Positions 1 to 7,691 of a DNA stretch of 40,980 nucleotides are shown piece after piece. The stretch's first letter is position 1; each line of letters opens with the position of its first letter. A model generated the notes under the pieces. The model was not told where the DNA came from. It did not search any database and saw nothing but the letters and a program-made list of their open reading frames with translations. The position numbers and the translations under genes were made by a program. Source of the stretch: a virus; the IMG/VR virus record IMGVR_UViG_3300025154_000208, positions 1-40,980 of that record; one strand, written 5' to 3'.

Positions 1-128
1 TCGCGGCATTGGCCTTCGTGGGAGACAGGTCGTATATACTTCCCTTGAGCGCGGCAATGGTAACTTGTGCGTTATTCACTCCGGTTTCGAACTGGGTCAC
101 CCAGCCACTTATTTCCACATCCAGCTTG
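1..128. repeat. Terminal overlap, left copy
   Basis: These 128 bases recur at the right end of the window (40853-40980) with a single difference, c at 102 against a at 40954. Because an open frame continues through the join, this reads as the circular overlap of an assembled phage genome. A physical direct terminal repeat is possible but is not shown by sequence alone. The mismatch changes a Trp codon to a Leu codon in the virion protein encoded here. Confidence 0.9.
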
Positions 129-1273
129 TCTGCATCCTTGGCTTCCAGCTGTTGTTTCTCCAGACCGAGAATCCCCGCGAGGTCGTTCAGTTCCTTCGTC
201 CGCTCGATCTCCGCCCCTTCGTAGTGGCCTGTGTAGCCCTTCATGCCTTTTCGGTCGTACTTGATACGGTCATACAATGCGGCAGGGTTGGCCCCGGGGG
301 CATTCATCTTGCCACGGTACTGCTCCCACATGGCGCTGTCGCGCTTCTGGTCGACGTACTGCCTGACCTCCTGCCTGCGTTCCTGTGATATGCCGGCAAG
401 TTGTTTTTCGACAGCCGCCCCCATTGGATCACCCGTTTCGACAGCTCCGGCTATCACCTTGTCGATGGACCCCTTCTCTGAACCCACCATTTCCTTGTCA
501 ATTCCATACGCGACGGATCGTAGCCTGGCTTTCTCGTCATCGTTGAAACTGGTACCGTCTATCTGCTCCATCGCTCCGGAAAGACTTTCGGAAGCAGACT
601 GGACAACATTCTTTTTGGCGGATTGAAAACCATATTCCTTTTGCCACTTTGACCATTCGGAAGCTTTGGCTCGTTCCGACAATGTGCCGTTGGCGTATAT
701 GGTGTCAAAAATGATTGAAGGATTCCCAGCTTTCACGGCTTGATCCACTGCCATAGGAAGGCTTGTCTGGAATGCTGCTTCTGCTTCTTCCAGGTCTTTT
801 TTGAGGAACATGGAGTCGATGTACTTGGACCCCGATGCCATCATGTCTTGAGCTTGGTTCTTCATGTTCTGCTTGACGCGCCCGAAGCCTTTGTACGCCT
901 TGTCTATGTACTCGAAATAGGCTTTCTGCATTGCCTGGAGTTTCGGGGACAGGACATAATTCACTTTTCCGTCCGCCCCGTCTTCCCGGTGCGTCGTTCC
1001 GTCCGATATGGATTCCATGAGCTCGTTGTTGAACTCGATATCGTGATTGATCGTGTCTGTCTTGGATTTTTGGTCTTTCGCCTTCTCCATGAGGCCGTAG
1101 ATATCACCGGCTACGGACATTGCCCCCTGTATCGCCCCCACCACGCTCTGGCGTGTCTGTTCCTTGTCCTGGAGGTCGCGCATCTGTTCCGAGAAGTTCG
1201 CCTGCCCGGCAGCCCCTCGGCCCCGGAGTGCGTTCGCAATGGGAGAATAGTCTACCGTTCCAAGTTTGGGCAT
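1..1273 (-). CDS. Internal virion (core) protein, T7 gp15-like position; N-terminal part
   Basis: This is the N-terminal part of a protein split by the window ends. It continues in frame into the segment at 40074-40980, giving about 683 residues. ATG codons occur in tandem at 1276 and 1273; the second is chosen because it leaves about 6 bases after GAGG. The frame has no stop down to base 1. The protein is soluble-looking, rich in charged helices and has no signal peptide. It lies between a gp14-like protein and a giant protein, the position of the T7 inner-core proteins gp14-gp15-gp16 that form the ejection conduit. The assignment rests on order and size, as no motif was recognised. Confidence 0.75.
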   Translation of the reverse strand, partial: MPKLGTVDYSPIANALRGRGAAGQANFSEQMRDLQDKEQTRQSVVGAIQGAMSVAGDIYGLMEKAKDQKSKTDTINHDIEFNNELMESISDGTTHREDGADGKVNYVLSPKLQAMQKAYFEYIDKAYKGFGRVKQNMKNQAQDMMASGSKYIDSMFLKKDLEEAEAAFQTSLPMAVDQAVKAGNPSIIFDTIYANGTLSERAKASEWSKWQKEYGFQSAKKNVVQSASESLSGAMEQIDGTSFNDDEKARLRSVAYGIDKEMVGSEKGSIDKVIAGAVETGDPMGAAVEKQLAGISQERRQEVRQYVDQKRDSAMWEQYRGKMNAPGANPAALYDRIKYDRKGMKGYTGHYEGAEIERTKELNDLAGILGLEKQQLEAKDADKLDVEISGWVTQFETGVNNAQVTIAALKGSIYDLSPTKANAA

Positions 1274-1285
1274 CATCGTCCTCGC

Positions 1286-1966
1286 TTAATCAAAGGGGTT
1301 CCACCACGTTGACGCGGCCTTCGTCTCGTCCTTGACGCGGGCATCTGCGGAAGTTGCGGCATCGTTGTACAGCCCGAGGGTTTCATCGAGCGTCGAGAGG
1401 CTGGACGTAAGCACGCTCAGCTGGTTTCTGGCCTGCGATTCCTCCGTGGCGAGGTTGCCCAGCAGTTCGGTCCTGGCCATCGCGTACCTTCCACCTTCAC
1501 CCCCGAGGACCTTGTCGGACCCTGCGAAGTCGTCCAGCTCGTTCTCCATTTGTTTTGACACGAGCCCCGCCGATCCTCCGGAGCGTCCGGTGATCCCGGC
1601 TACTACGTTGCTTGCGCCGAAGTTTTCAAGGAGTCCCTTGAACTCGCTGCGGCTCTCGGCCTCGAAGGCGTTCTTCTGGAGGTCAGCGTAGTTGGGGAAC
1701 GCCGACAGGAAGCTCTCGTACGCGGATATGTCGGATTTCGTCTGGTCAATCGAGGTCTGTGTCTCGAGCACCGCGGTCCTGTAGCCGAGCGCATCGCTCT
1801 TGGCCTGCAACAAGTCGGCGTTGTCCTGCGAGTTTTGACCCCCGAGCCAGCTTAAGGTATCGAAGATGGCCCCGAGTCCGGCTCCGATAACAGTACCCCA
1901 TACTGGCAAAAGCGTAGTTCCTATCGTCGCTCCGGTAGCAGTACCTGACAAGTTAGGCAACGCCAT
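1286..1966 (-). CDS. Internal virion protein, T7 gp14-like position
   Basis: A 226-residue protein. Residues about 8-40 form a glycine-rich hydrophobic stretch (GATIGTTLLPVWGTVIGAGL), and the rest is alanine-, serine- and glutamine-rich predicted helix. This pattern of one membrane-inserting segment plus helices fits the small ejection protein of T7-like phages, which enters the outer membrane when DNA is injected. ATG follows GGAGGTATAA and abuts the stop of the tail tubular B gene (TAA-ATG). The next core gene begins about 10 bases downstream. The function is inferred from context and composition. Confidence 0.7.
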   Translation of the reverse strand: MALPNLSGTATGATIGTTLLPVWGTVIGAGLGAIFDTLSWLGGQNSQDNADLLQAKSDALGYRTAVLETQTSIDQTKSDISAYESFLSAFPNYADLQKNAFEAESRSEFKGLLENFGASNVVAGITGRSGGSAGLVSKQMENELDDFAGSDKVLGGEGGRYAMARTELLGNLATEESQARNQLSVLTSSLSTLDETLGLYNDAATSADARVKDETKAASTWWNPFD

Positions 1967-3706
1967 TTATACCTCCATGATCGCGACGCGGTAGATGAGC
2001 GCCAGCAGGAAGAACGGGCACGGGTCGGCGTGCACCAGGTCGAGGTTGGCGTCCGGGTCAAGCGCGGCCCCGATGCTCGCTTCCAGGTCCCCGGTGAACA
2101 ATTCCGGCGCCGCGCCCCAGACATACGTCCCGGATTTCCACGTCAGGAGCTTCACGTTCGTCCCCGACAATGCCCCGATCCCGCCCCCCAGCGACCGGTA
2201 CAGCCGCGCTACCGCCTTTTCGATGCGCTTGTTCTTCCCCTGGCTCGTACCGTTGGCCGGGGTTTCCGGCCTTAGAGTAATTGCCTCGCTTTCGATCACA
2301 AGGCCAAGGTGTATTGTTGAGAACGTCGATCCGTACGCGACGGAGCCGGATGCCACGGTCTTGGCCGGCAAGATGGCGCCATCGGCCCAGGCGACGACTT
2401 CCATCCCTTCCAGGTGTGAAAGCCCGGTCACGGTGTCCGTGGGGCTCCCGTACGTGTTGGCAACGCCGCAATCGACGAAGTGGAAGTCTTCCTGCGCTGT
2501 CGTGATAAGGTCGCAGAAGCGGAGGTATTCTACCGTCCGCGTGGATCCACGGAGCACGGTCATCCACAGCACGTCCTCGTCTGCTCCGTACCCTACGGCG
2601 ATCGATTCGACGGTGCCGCTCATGGGGTGCCGCGCCCAGGCTACCATGCCCGATTGCATGTCGAGCGAGCACGAGACGAGAAGCCCGTCTTCCCTGACCA
2701 TCCACAGGACCGGTTCCGGGAAATTCTGGATCTTCATGTCCACGATCGGCGAAGACAGGAAGTGCTCGAAGTCCCTTGAAAGATCAATGTCCTGGTACGC
2801 CTCGGCCGTCGAATCGTAGATGAGGGCGTGCAGGGACTTCCCTCCACGGCCGACGTACATGGTGATGGTCTCCGACATGACGGCCTGGGGCTCGCTGGCG
2901 CCGTTGTACGAGAGCACGGACATGTCGAAATCCGCCGGGGTGATCCCGGCCCCTGAGTCCATCCATACCGTGCGGTTGGTGCCCATGAACACGCGCTGCG
3001 CTCCGATGGCCCACAGGATCGGGGTGATGTCCGATTCGAGAAGGTATATCGCATCGTCGGGGGCGATGATGCCATCATCCCCGGCGTCGAAGTCGAAGTC
3101 GGTGTACCTCGTCGCGCCGGTCGAAGCGACAGGCGGGCGGGACATGAACACGGCAGTGGGCTCGTCGTCGGTCCCAGCAAGCCCGAGACGCCCTGATATG
3201 AAGAATCCAGCGCGGGGATACTTTCCCGCGGCCGCGAACGTACGGTCCCCGGTGAAGGTGGGCGTGGCGAGCGTCCAGGTACTGACCACAAGCGCGAGCG
3301 TCCTTGGTGCATAGGAATGATGGAAAACCCATAATACCCCGTCCTCGACGGCGTATTTCAGGCTGAACAGGTCAGCGAGAGCCCACGGGGTCGTGACCTC
3401 TGTCGGGGTTCCTCCCCCGACGATGGTGAAGTCAGACATCCATATCCTGGCCTTGAGGTTTGTCAGCTCGATGATGTAATAGTCATCAGCGATGGTAAGC
3501 TCGATGAGCCGCGCCTTGGCGTTGCTCTTGGTATTCCCTGCGTAGTAAGTACCCGGGCGCTTTCTGAGTCCTCCCTGCCTCGTGGGAAGGAAGTTCTGGC
3601 AAAGCTTGAGCCCGGTCTGGTAACGTGGCGAATCAATGCGACCCTCGAGGAGCGGGGAGACTTCTCCGGATATGAAATTGTTCTGGATCAGCGTAAGGTT
3701 TGCCAC
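1967..3706 (-). CDS. Tail tubular protein B-like (T7 gp12-like nozzle)
   Basis: A 579-residue protein. Its N-terminus, with NNFISGEVSPLLEGRID, PRYQTGLKLCQNFLPTRQGG and LRKRPGT, is characteristic of podovirus tail tubular B / nozzle proteins. These form the distal tail tube through which DNA leaves. The rest is beta-rich, as expected for the propeller-like nozzle. The start is GTG, overlapping the stop of tail tubular A by one base (TAGTG), so the two are probably translated together. The length is a little shorter than T7 gp12. The family call is strong. Confidence 0.9.
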   Translation of the reverse strand: MANLTLIQNNFISGEVSPLLEGRIDSPRYQTGLKLCQNFLPTRQGGLRKRPGTYYAGNTKSNAKARLIELTIADDYYIIELTNLKARIWMSDFTIVGGGTPTEVTTPWALADLFSLKYAVEDGVLWVFHHSYAPRTLALVVSTWTLATPTFTGDRTFAAAGKYPRAGFFISGRLGLAGTDDEPTAVFMSRPPVASTGATRYTDFDFDAGDDGIIAPDDAIYLLESDITPILWAIGAQRVFMGTNRTVWMDSGAGITPADFDMSVLSYNGASEPQAVMSETITMYVGRGGKSLHALIYDSTAEAYQDIDLSRDFEHFLSSPIVDMKIQNFPEPVLWMVREDGLLVSCSLDMQSGMVAWARHPMSGTVESIAVGYGADEDVLWMTVLRGSTRTVEYLRFCDLITTAQEDFHFVDCGVANTYGSPTDTVTGLSHLEGMEVVAWADGAILPAKTVASGSVAYGSTFSTIHLGLVIESEAITLRPETPANGTSQGKNKRIEKAVARLYRSLGGGIGALSGTNVKLLTWKSGTYVWGAAPELFTGDLEASIGAALDPDANLDLVHADPCPFFLLALIYRVAIMEV

Positions 3707-4272
3707 TACCGTGCCTCGTCGTACCAGAGATCGGGCTCGCCCGGATCGTACCGGCGCGCGTCGGCGCGTATCGCCTCGTCAAGCGCCATCTGCGCTTCCT
3801 GGGCGATCCTAGCGGCGAGGGCGTCGGACGATGTGAGCGGGGTAGTCAAGAGGAACGCCAGGTGTGTGGAGATGGCTTTCTTGAGGTATCCAGGCAGGAT
3901 CCCCGGATCGGTTGGCTGCTCGATGTAGACGAGATAGACTTCTTCTGCATCGGTGAGGATGGACCCGCCTTCGGGGGTGTATTCCAGCTCCCCGGTATCC
4001 ACGGAAACGATGTTGATGATCGCCGTGGGAAGCGGATAGGAATACAGGAACCCGTGGGAAGGAACCGAAGTGGATCGCGCAAGCTGTACCCTCGAGGCGA
4101 ACGACCACGACCGGGCGGACAGGACCGCTTCAATCGCTTCCCCAAGGAACGTGTTGACGTACTGGGCGAGTTCGTCCCCCGAGGTCAGAACGTCAATGCG
4201 TCCCTTCCCGAGGCGCCCCAGAGCCCTGTTGGCGATCTCCACCCAGCTATTGGCGTATCCTACTTCGGCCAT
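3706..4272 (-). CDS. Tail tubular protein A-like (T7 gp11-like adaptor)
   Basis: A 188-residue protein resembling T7 gp11-type adaptors, which dock the tail onto the portal. The supporting features are the N-terminal NRALGRLGKGRI segment, then FLGEAIEAVLSARSWSFAS, then YSYPLPTAIINI; these occur in this order in podovirus gatekeeper/adaptor proteins. The gene sits directly upstream of tail tubular B. The start is ATG at 4272, two bases after the stop of the preceding gene, so it is probably coupled. Confidence 0.88.
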   Translation of the reverse strand: MAEVGYANSWVEIANRALGRLGKGRIDVLTSGDELAQYVNTFLGEAIEAVLSARSWSFASRVQLARSTSVPSHGFLYSYPLPTAIINIVSVDTGELEYTPEGGSILTDAEEVYLVYIEQPTDPGILPGYLKKAISTHLAFLLTTPLTSSDALAARIAQEAQMALDEAIRADARRYDPGEPDLWYDEAR

Positions 4273-4273
4273 G

Positions 4274-4600
4274 TTACGCCTTGGCCGCTGCTATGGCAAC
4301 GGAAAGGTCATCCTTCTTCATGGCGTCGGCGCCCTTGATTCCCAGAACCTTCGCCTCTTCGATGAGTTCGGCGCGCGTCGGTTCTTTCGGAACTTCCACG
4401 GGAACTTCCACTGGAACCTCGTATGGCTTGCCGCCCTTGAGCGCGTCCAGGAACGCTCTGGCCTCGGCGTCGACCGGTTCCAGGTGATTGAATGAATTGC
4501 CCGCGTACAACGTGGCTTCCTCCGCGCTGAGTTCGCGCTGGGTGCCTTCCCTGATTGCTTCATTCGGAGTGAACACGGGAACGATGAACCTGAATAGCAT
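4274..4600 (-). CDS. Head-region protein with C-terminal HeH/SAP-like motif
   Basis: A 108-residue protein of uncertain role between the cement and tail-adaptor genes. The N-terminal half (FRFIVPVF, LDALKGGKPYEV) is followed by a short VPVEVPVEVPKE repeat. A C-terminal helix-extended-loop-helix-like segment (TRAELIEEAKVLGIKG then KKDDL) resembles the HeH/SAP-type modules often found at the ends of small phage head proteins. Two tandem ATGs follow AGGAGG; the second (4600) has the better 6-base spacing. A head-completion or decoration role is inferred from position only. Confidence 0.6.
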   Translation of the reverse strand: MLFRFIVPVFTPNEAIREGTQRELSAEEATLYAGNSFNHLEPVDAEARAFLDALKGGKPYEVPVEVPVEVPKEPTRAELIEEAKVLGIKGADAMKKDDLSVAIAAAKA

Positions 4601-4621
4601 CATGCGCCTCCTTGCAAGAAT

Positions 4622-4643
4622 GCCCCCGGATTGCTCCGGGGGC
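4622..4643 (-). terminator. Perfect 8-bp hairpin between cement gene and next gene
   Basis: GCCCCCGG and CCGGGGGC pair perfectly around a six-base loop. On the transcribed strand the hairpin lies just after the cement-gene stop and just before the next AGGAGG. No long T run follows, so it may attenuate transcription or act as an RNA-stability or processing hairpin, setting high cement and capsid expression against lower downstream expression. That role is inference. Confidence 0.5.
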
Positions 4644-4650
4644 TGTTTGA

Positions 4651-5055
4651 TCAGTTCGGACCGGCTTCGATCCACGCGGTCACGGTGCACGCCGTGAGGG
4701 TACCGGTGGACTTGGGCATCACGGACGCCCGGAGGTACTGCTTGTGCTCGATCGGCACAGGCAGGCGCGCCCGGGTAGCCTTGGCGACGGCCGCGGCAGT
4801 CTGCTGGCCGGTCAGGAGATCGGCCCAGGACGAACCGTCCGCCGACTCCTGTATGATCGGGATGAAACTATCGCCCGCGGCGAAGGTTGCGTCCACGGAG
4901 AAGACGACCTCGAAGCCCTCGACCTTGCCGGTCTGGTGCTTGGAGAACGGAGCCCTGGCGTCGATGGCGCCGAGCTTGACGCTGTCGGCGCTGTAGACCT
5001 GGACATCCTTGGTAGCCAGGGATATCAGGCCGAAATTCCACTGGGCATCACGCAT
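4651..5055 (-). CDS. Capsid cement/decoration protein, Bbp16-like
   Basis: A 134-residue protein directly downstream of the major capsid gene. It has the layout of Bbp16-family cement proteins of BPP-1-like phages: a short N-terminal extension, SADSVKLGAIDARAPF, then beta-strands with FEVVFSVDATFAAGDSFIPI and a residue-difference-like segment IIQESADGSSW. Such proteins sit on the outside of the capsid and stabilise it. The start is ATG at 5055 behind AAGGAGG with 7-base spacing. The family assignment comes from recalled pattern and position, not a search. Confidence 0.7.
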   Translation of the reverse strand: MRDAQWNFGLISLATKDVQVYSADSVKLGAIDARAPFSKHQTGKVEGFEVVFSVDATFAAGDSFIPIIQESADGSSWADLLTGQQTAAAVAKATRARLPVPIEHKQYLRASVMPKSTGTLTACTVTAWIEAGPN

Positions 5056-5067
5056 CGCGGAGCCTCC

Positions 5068-6042
5068 TTAGGTCAGCGCCGTCTCGGTGTCGGGGATGGA
5101 TTCCCAGCACCTGACGGGCACACCGCCGATGGCGGTTACGGGGCCGAAGCCGGTGATGTCCCGGACGCTGTACGCAGCGTTGGACTTGTTGTAGGCGTCC
5201 GCGTCGATCTGGCCCTTGAGGGTGCGATTGGCGAACGCGACCGCGTTGCGGCCCATGCTCGGGAGCTGGTTCTTGATCTTTTTCACGTAGTCGGACGCGG
5301 AGAAGATGTTCGAGCTGCCGGCGGTTTCGATGTTCGCGTACCTGATCATGGCGCGCTCGTTGCGGAGAACGATCGCGGCCCATATCTCGTAGTAGCGGAC
5401 CCAGGCGTACATGTAGCCGTCGGCTGCGGGGGTCGGCAGGCGGAAGCGCCCGCGGTCCTCGTTCTTGAGGCCGGGCTGTCCGCCCTTGTTGTACGCGAGA
5501 TGGAAAGCCGAGGGACCGAACTCGAACGTCCACAGGGACGTAAGGTCCGAACCGGTGCCGCTGCCGCCGATGCAGTAGGATCCCAGGGAAGCGCGGCGGC
5601 GTCCGAGGGACTTGAACGCGTCGGGGGTATCCGCTTCGTTGGCGGTCAGAAGCTGGAGCGCCCAGTCCTGCATGATGCCGGCGAGGTTCATCGAGTCCTC
5701 GGAGTCGCGGACGCGGTAGGCATCTTCTCCGGCAAGCCCGCCCAGGGCTTTCTCGTCGATGATGGACTCAGCCGCGTACATCTTGACGGGCTCGGTGATG
5801 AAGTCGGTTTCGCTGGAAGCCGACGTGATGGGACCGTTTACCTTGGTGAATCCGCCAGCGCCGATGCGCTTGGCCTGGAGCTGCTTGTTGTAGCCCTGAT
5901 GCGTCGAGGGAAGCCAGGGCACTTCGTCCAGGAACTCTAGGTTCTGGGCGATGGCACCCATGACGGCGGCCTCGTTGTCGAAGCCCGCGCGCTTGGTCAC
6001 CTCGGGGAGCGTCAGCTGGCTATAGGCGTTGAGTACGCTCAT
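5068..6042 (-). CDS. Major capsid protein (GP7/Bbp17-like)
   Basis: A 324-residue protein. Features typical of this capsid family are the N-terminal LPEVTKRAGFDNEAAVMGA and FLDEVPWLPS segments, a central SLWTFEFGPSAFHLAYNKGG loop, RNERAMIRYANIET near residue 240, and a terminal GGVPVRCWESIPDTETALT strand. The frame is open up to 6207, but the start is placed at ATG 6042 because GAGGAG precedes it by 6 bases and similarity to the family begins there. Scaffold, portal and cement genes flank it in the usual order. Confidence 0.88.
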   Translation of the reverse strand: MSVLNAYSQLTLPEVTKRAGFDNEAAVMGAIAQNLEFLDEVPWLPSTHQGYNKQLQAKRIGAGGFTKVNGPITSASSETDFITEPVKMYAAESIIDEKALGGLAGEDAYRVRDSEDSMNLAGIMQDWALQLLTANEADTPDAFKSLGRRRASLGSYCIGGSGTGSDLTSLWTFEFGPSAFHLAYNKGGQPGLKNEDRGRFRLPTPAADGYMYAWVRYYEIWAAIVLRNERAMIRYANIETAGSSNIFSASDYVKKIKNQLPSMGRNAVAFANRTLKGQIDADAYNKSNAAYSVRDITGFGPVTAIGGVPVRCWESIPDTETALT

Positions 6043-6222
6043 AGTGCTCTCCTCAGAGATTAGACTTTGCGCGGCTGTTCTGTTGGTCTCGTAGCGCCGT
6101 CCTGTCCCCAGTGGGAGGCGGGCTTCTACTACCTGCTCGGTTTCGATGCCAGTCAAGTTCTGGTCTATTTCCGGCGCGTACCGTACAGCATTGCCGCTGT
6201 ACCGCATACGCGGTAGAGAGAT

Positions 6223-6295
6223 AGTCTGGGGCGGGACTCGGACCCGCGATCTCCGGCTTATGAGGCCGGCGTCGTAGCCGCTGGACTACCCAGGC
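6223..6295 (-). tRNA. tRNA-Met-like (anticodon CAT), slightly degenerate
   Basis: A 73-base cloverleaf can be drawn. The anticodon stem CCGGC/GCCGG is perfect around loop CTCATAA. The T stem GCGGG/CCCGC is perfect. The D loop holds GG, the variable loop is five bases, and six of seven acceptor pairs form. Two oddities suggest decay or specialisation: a C2-A71 mismatch in the acceptor stem and C instead of T at position 55 of the T loop (TCCGAGT). CCA is not encoded. It lies in the leftward late operon between the small scaffold-like gene and the capsid gene. CAU could also be read as Ile if modified to lysidine. Confidence 0.7.
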
Positions 6296-6429
6296 AGTTC
6301 CCCCGGTTTCCACGGGGTCATCGGGTTGCGCATCGGGGTGAAAAAAGGCGAAAGCCCCGTACGCTCACGACTTGCACTGGCTATTGGAGATGGAGGACTA
6401 CCTATCAATAACCGTTCACACGCTGCTTG
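6296..6429. other. Gene-free leader upstream of tRNA and capsid gene
   Basis: This is the only sizeable gap in the head operon. It holds a CCCCG/CGGGG hairpin at 6301-6317. On the minus strand it also holds a weak GGC/GCC stem followed by six T residues (6341-6358), a possible partial terminator placed before the tRNA. No convincing open frame or sigma70 promoter was seen. Confidence 0.35.
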
Positions 6430-6579
6430 TCAAGCTTTTTTGCCGTACGCCTTTTCAAACTCGCCGGAATAGGCCATCGAGGACTTTGACTTCTGTTCAT
6501 CCGTCTGAACAGGCGGAACCTCCGCGGGCGGGGTTTCAGGCTTGACGGCCTTGAGGATGGTATCGAGCATGTCGCTCAT
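6430..6579 (-). CDS. 49-residue scaffold-tail-like protein
   Basis: A short gene whose ATG overlaps the scaffold stop (ATGA), so its translation is probably coupled. The C-terminal segment YSGEFEKAYG repeats the scaffold's own C-terminal segment YSPEFNKQYG (seven of ten identical, same register near the end). Both proteins also have a Pro/Glu-rich part upstream. In tailed phages the scaffold C-terminus is often what binds the capsid protein, so this may be a second, minimal capsid-binding peptide. No family is known to me; the function is inference from the shared motif and position. Confidence 0.75.
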   Translation of the reverse strand: MSDMLDTILKAVKPETPPAEVPPVQTDEQKSKSSMAYSGEFEKAYGKKA

Positions 6580-7376
6580 TTGGTGCCTCCGTATTGCTTG
6601 TTGAACTCGGGGGAATACGACTTCCCGAACGCTCCTGAACCCTTGGATTCCCCCTCGCCGTGCGAGCTGATGTACGGGGCGTCATCGAGCTTCGTCGAGA
6701 TCCCGGCGATCTTGATGGCGAAAGCTGGATTGAACATGAGCCCGGAATCAGCGATCTGCTGGATCAGGGCCGCATCGCCGATTTCCTTTGTCATAAAGGC
6801 CGTCATGCGATTGGTGACTTCCTCGGCTTTTTTGGGATCCTTTCCCACCTCCTCGAGCAACCGGTCCGGGAACGTCTTCCGCGCTTCCGCCTTGACCTGG
6901 GCCTGCGCGTCGGTGCCGGTCTTCACGAGGGAGGCCACGAAGTCGAACACCTTGGCCGCCTGACCCTTGGTGAACCCTGCCGTGACCGAAAGCGAACGGG
7001 CCGCCTCGGACAGCTTGTCCATGTCGGGAACGTCCTTGTACTTCCCGGCGTCGAAGGCATAGTCCTCGGGCTTCTCTGGTATGCCCATGCCCTTCTTGAA
7101 TGCAGCCACGTCCTCGGGGGTTGCGGTCTTGGGGTCGGGAATGACGATGGATCGCGCGAGCTTGCCCTCGTACTCGATGTGCGCATCCACGAGGTCGTTG
7201 AGCTTCGCATACTTGTGGAGCTCCTTCTTGTCCCTCCGGTCGGGTGATACCTGCGTAAGCCAGGTAGGAGGGCCTGCCGGTTCGGCTGGCGGGGTCTGGG
7301 AAGTCGGTGGCGTAGAAGCGGGTGGAGCCCCGACAGCGCCTCCGTCATCTGGTGAGTACATGAATCTCGGGTTCAC
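6576..7376 (-). CDS. Capsid scaffolding protein
   Basis: A 266-residue protein between portal and capsid genes. Residues about 12-38 are Pro/Thr/Ala-rich and disordered. The central part is charged helix (EKPEDYAFDAGKYKD, then KTFPDRLLEEVGKDPKKAEE), and the C-terminus ends in YSPEFNKQYGGTK. This composition and position fit podovirus scaffolds, which shape the procapsid and then leave. The start is GTG at 7376 with GAGGAGG five bases upstream; it directly follows the TAG of the Bbp19-like gene. Confidence 0.82.
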   Translation of the reverse strand: MNPRFMYSPDDGGAVGAPPASTPPTSQTPPAEPAGPPTWLTQVSPDRRDKKELHKYAKLNDLVDAHIEYEGKLARSIVIPDPKTATPEDVAAFKKGMGIPEKPEDYAFDAGKYKDVPDMDKLSEAARSLSVTAGFTKGQAAKVFDFVASLVKTGTDAQAQVKAEARKTFPDRLLEEVGKDPKKAEEVTNRMTAFMTKEIGDAALIQQIADSGLMFNPAFAIKIAGISTKLDDAPYISSHGEGESKGSGAFGKSYSPEFNKQYGGTK

Positions 7377-7691
7377 CTATTCCTCCTCCGCGGACAGAAG
7401 CGCCCGCTGTTCAACCAGGTCTTCGTCATTTGCCGTTCCAATGATGGCCTTGGCGAAGTTGAATGTATTCTTCGGGTGAATAGCTCCAATTGAGTTAAGG
7501 AGCCGGTTCACCCCGGCGATGAGCTGGGGATTGATGGTCTCCGGGTTCGTCGAGTAGTAGCCGGCCTCGTCCATCATCTGCGCGATCGTGACAACCGCAT
7601 CGTCCCTTGAATAGACGTTGCGGTACAGGAGCCTGGTCGAGAACGCACGCTCGAGCTTTACCTCGGCGATCTGTTTCTCTTCGGGGGTCAA
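7377..7691 (-). CDS. Bbp19-like small head protein
   Basis: A 104-residue protein beginning TPEEKQIAEVKLERAFST, with RDDAVVTIAQMMDEAGYYSTN and a NTFNFAKAIIG segment. It resembles the small Bbp19-type proteins found between portal and scaffold in BPP-1-like phages, whose role is not established. The start is TTG at 7691, overlapping the portal stop as TTGA, with AAGGG upstream. No Met codon lies near the N-terminus, so the TTG start is well supported. Confidence 0.65.
   Translation of the reverse strand: MTPEEKQIAEVKLERAFSTRLLYRNVYSRDDAVVTIAQMMDEAGYYSTNPETINPQLIAGVNRLLNSIGAIHPKNTFNFAKAIIGTANDEDLVEQRALLSAEEE

Noticed and set aside
4744-5940. A 398-residue plus-strand open frame opposite capsid and cement genes
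   Set aside because: Antisense shadow; the minus-strand capsid and cement proteins are recognisable and have strong ribosome-binding sites.
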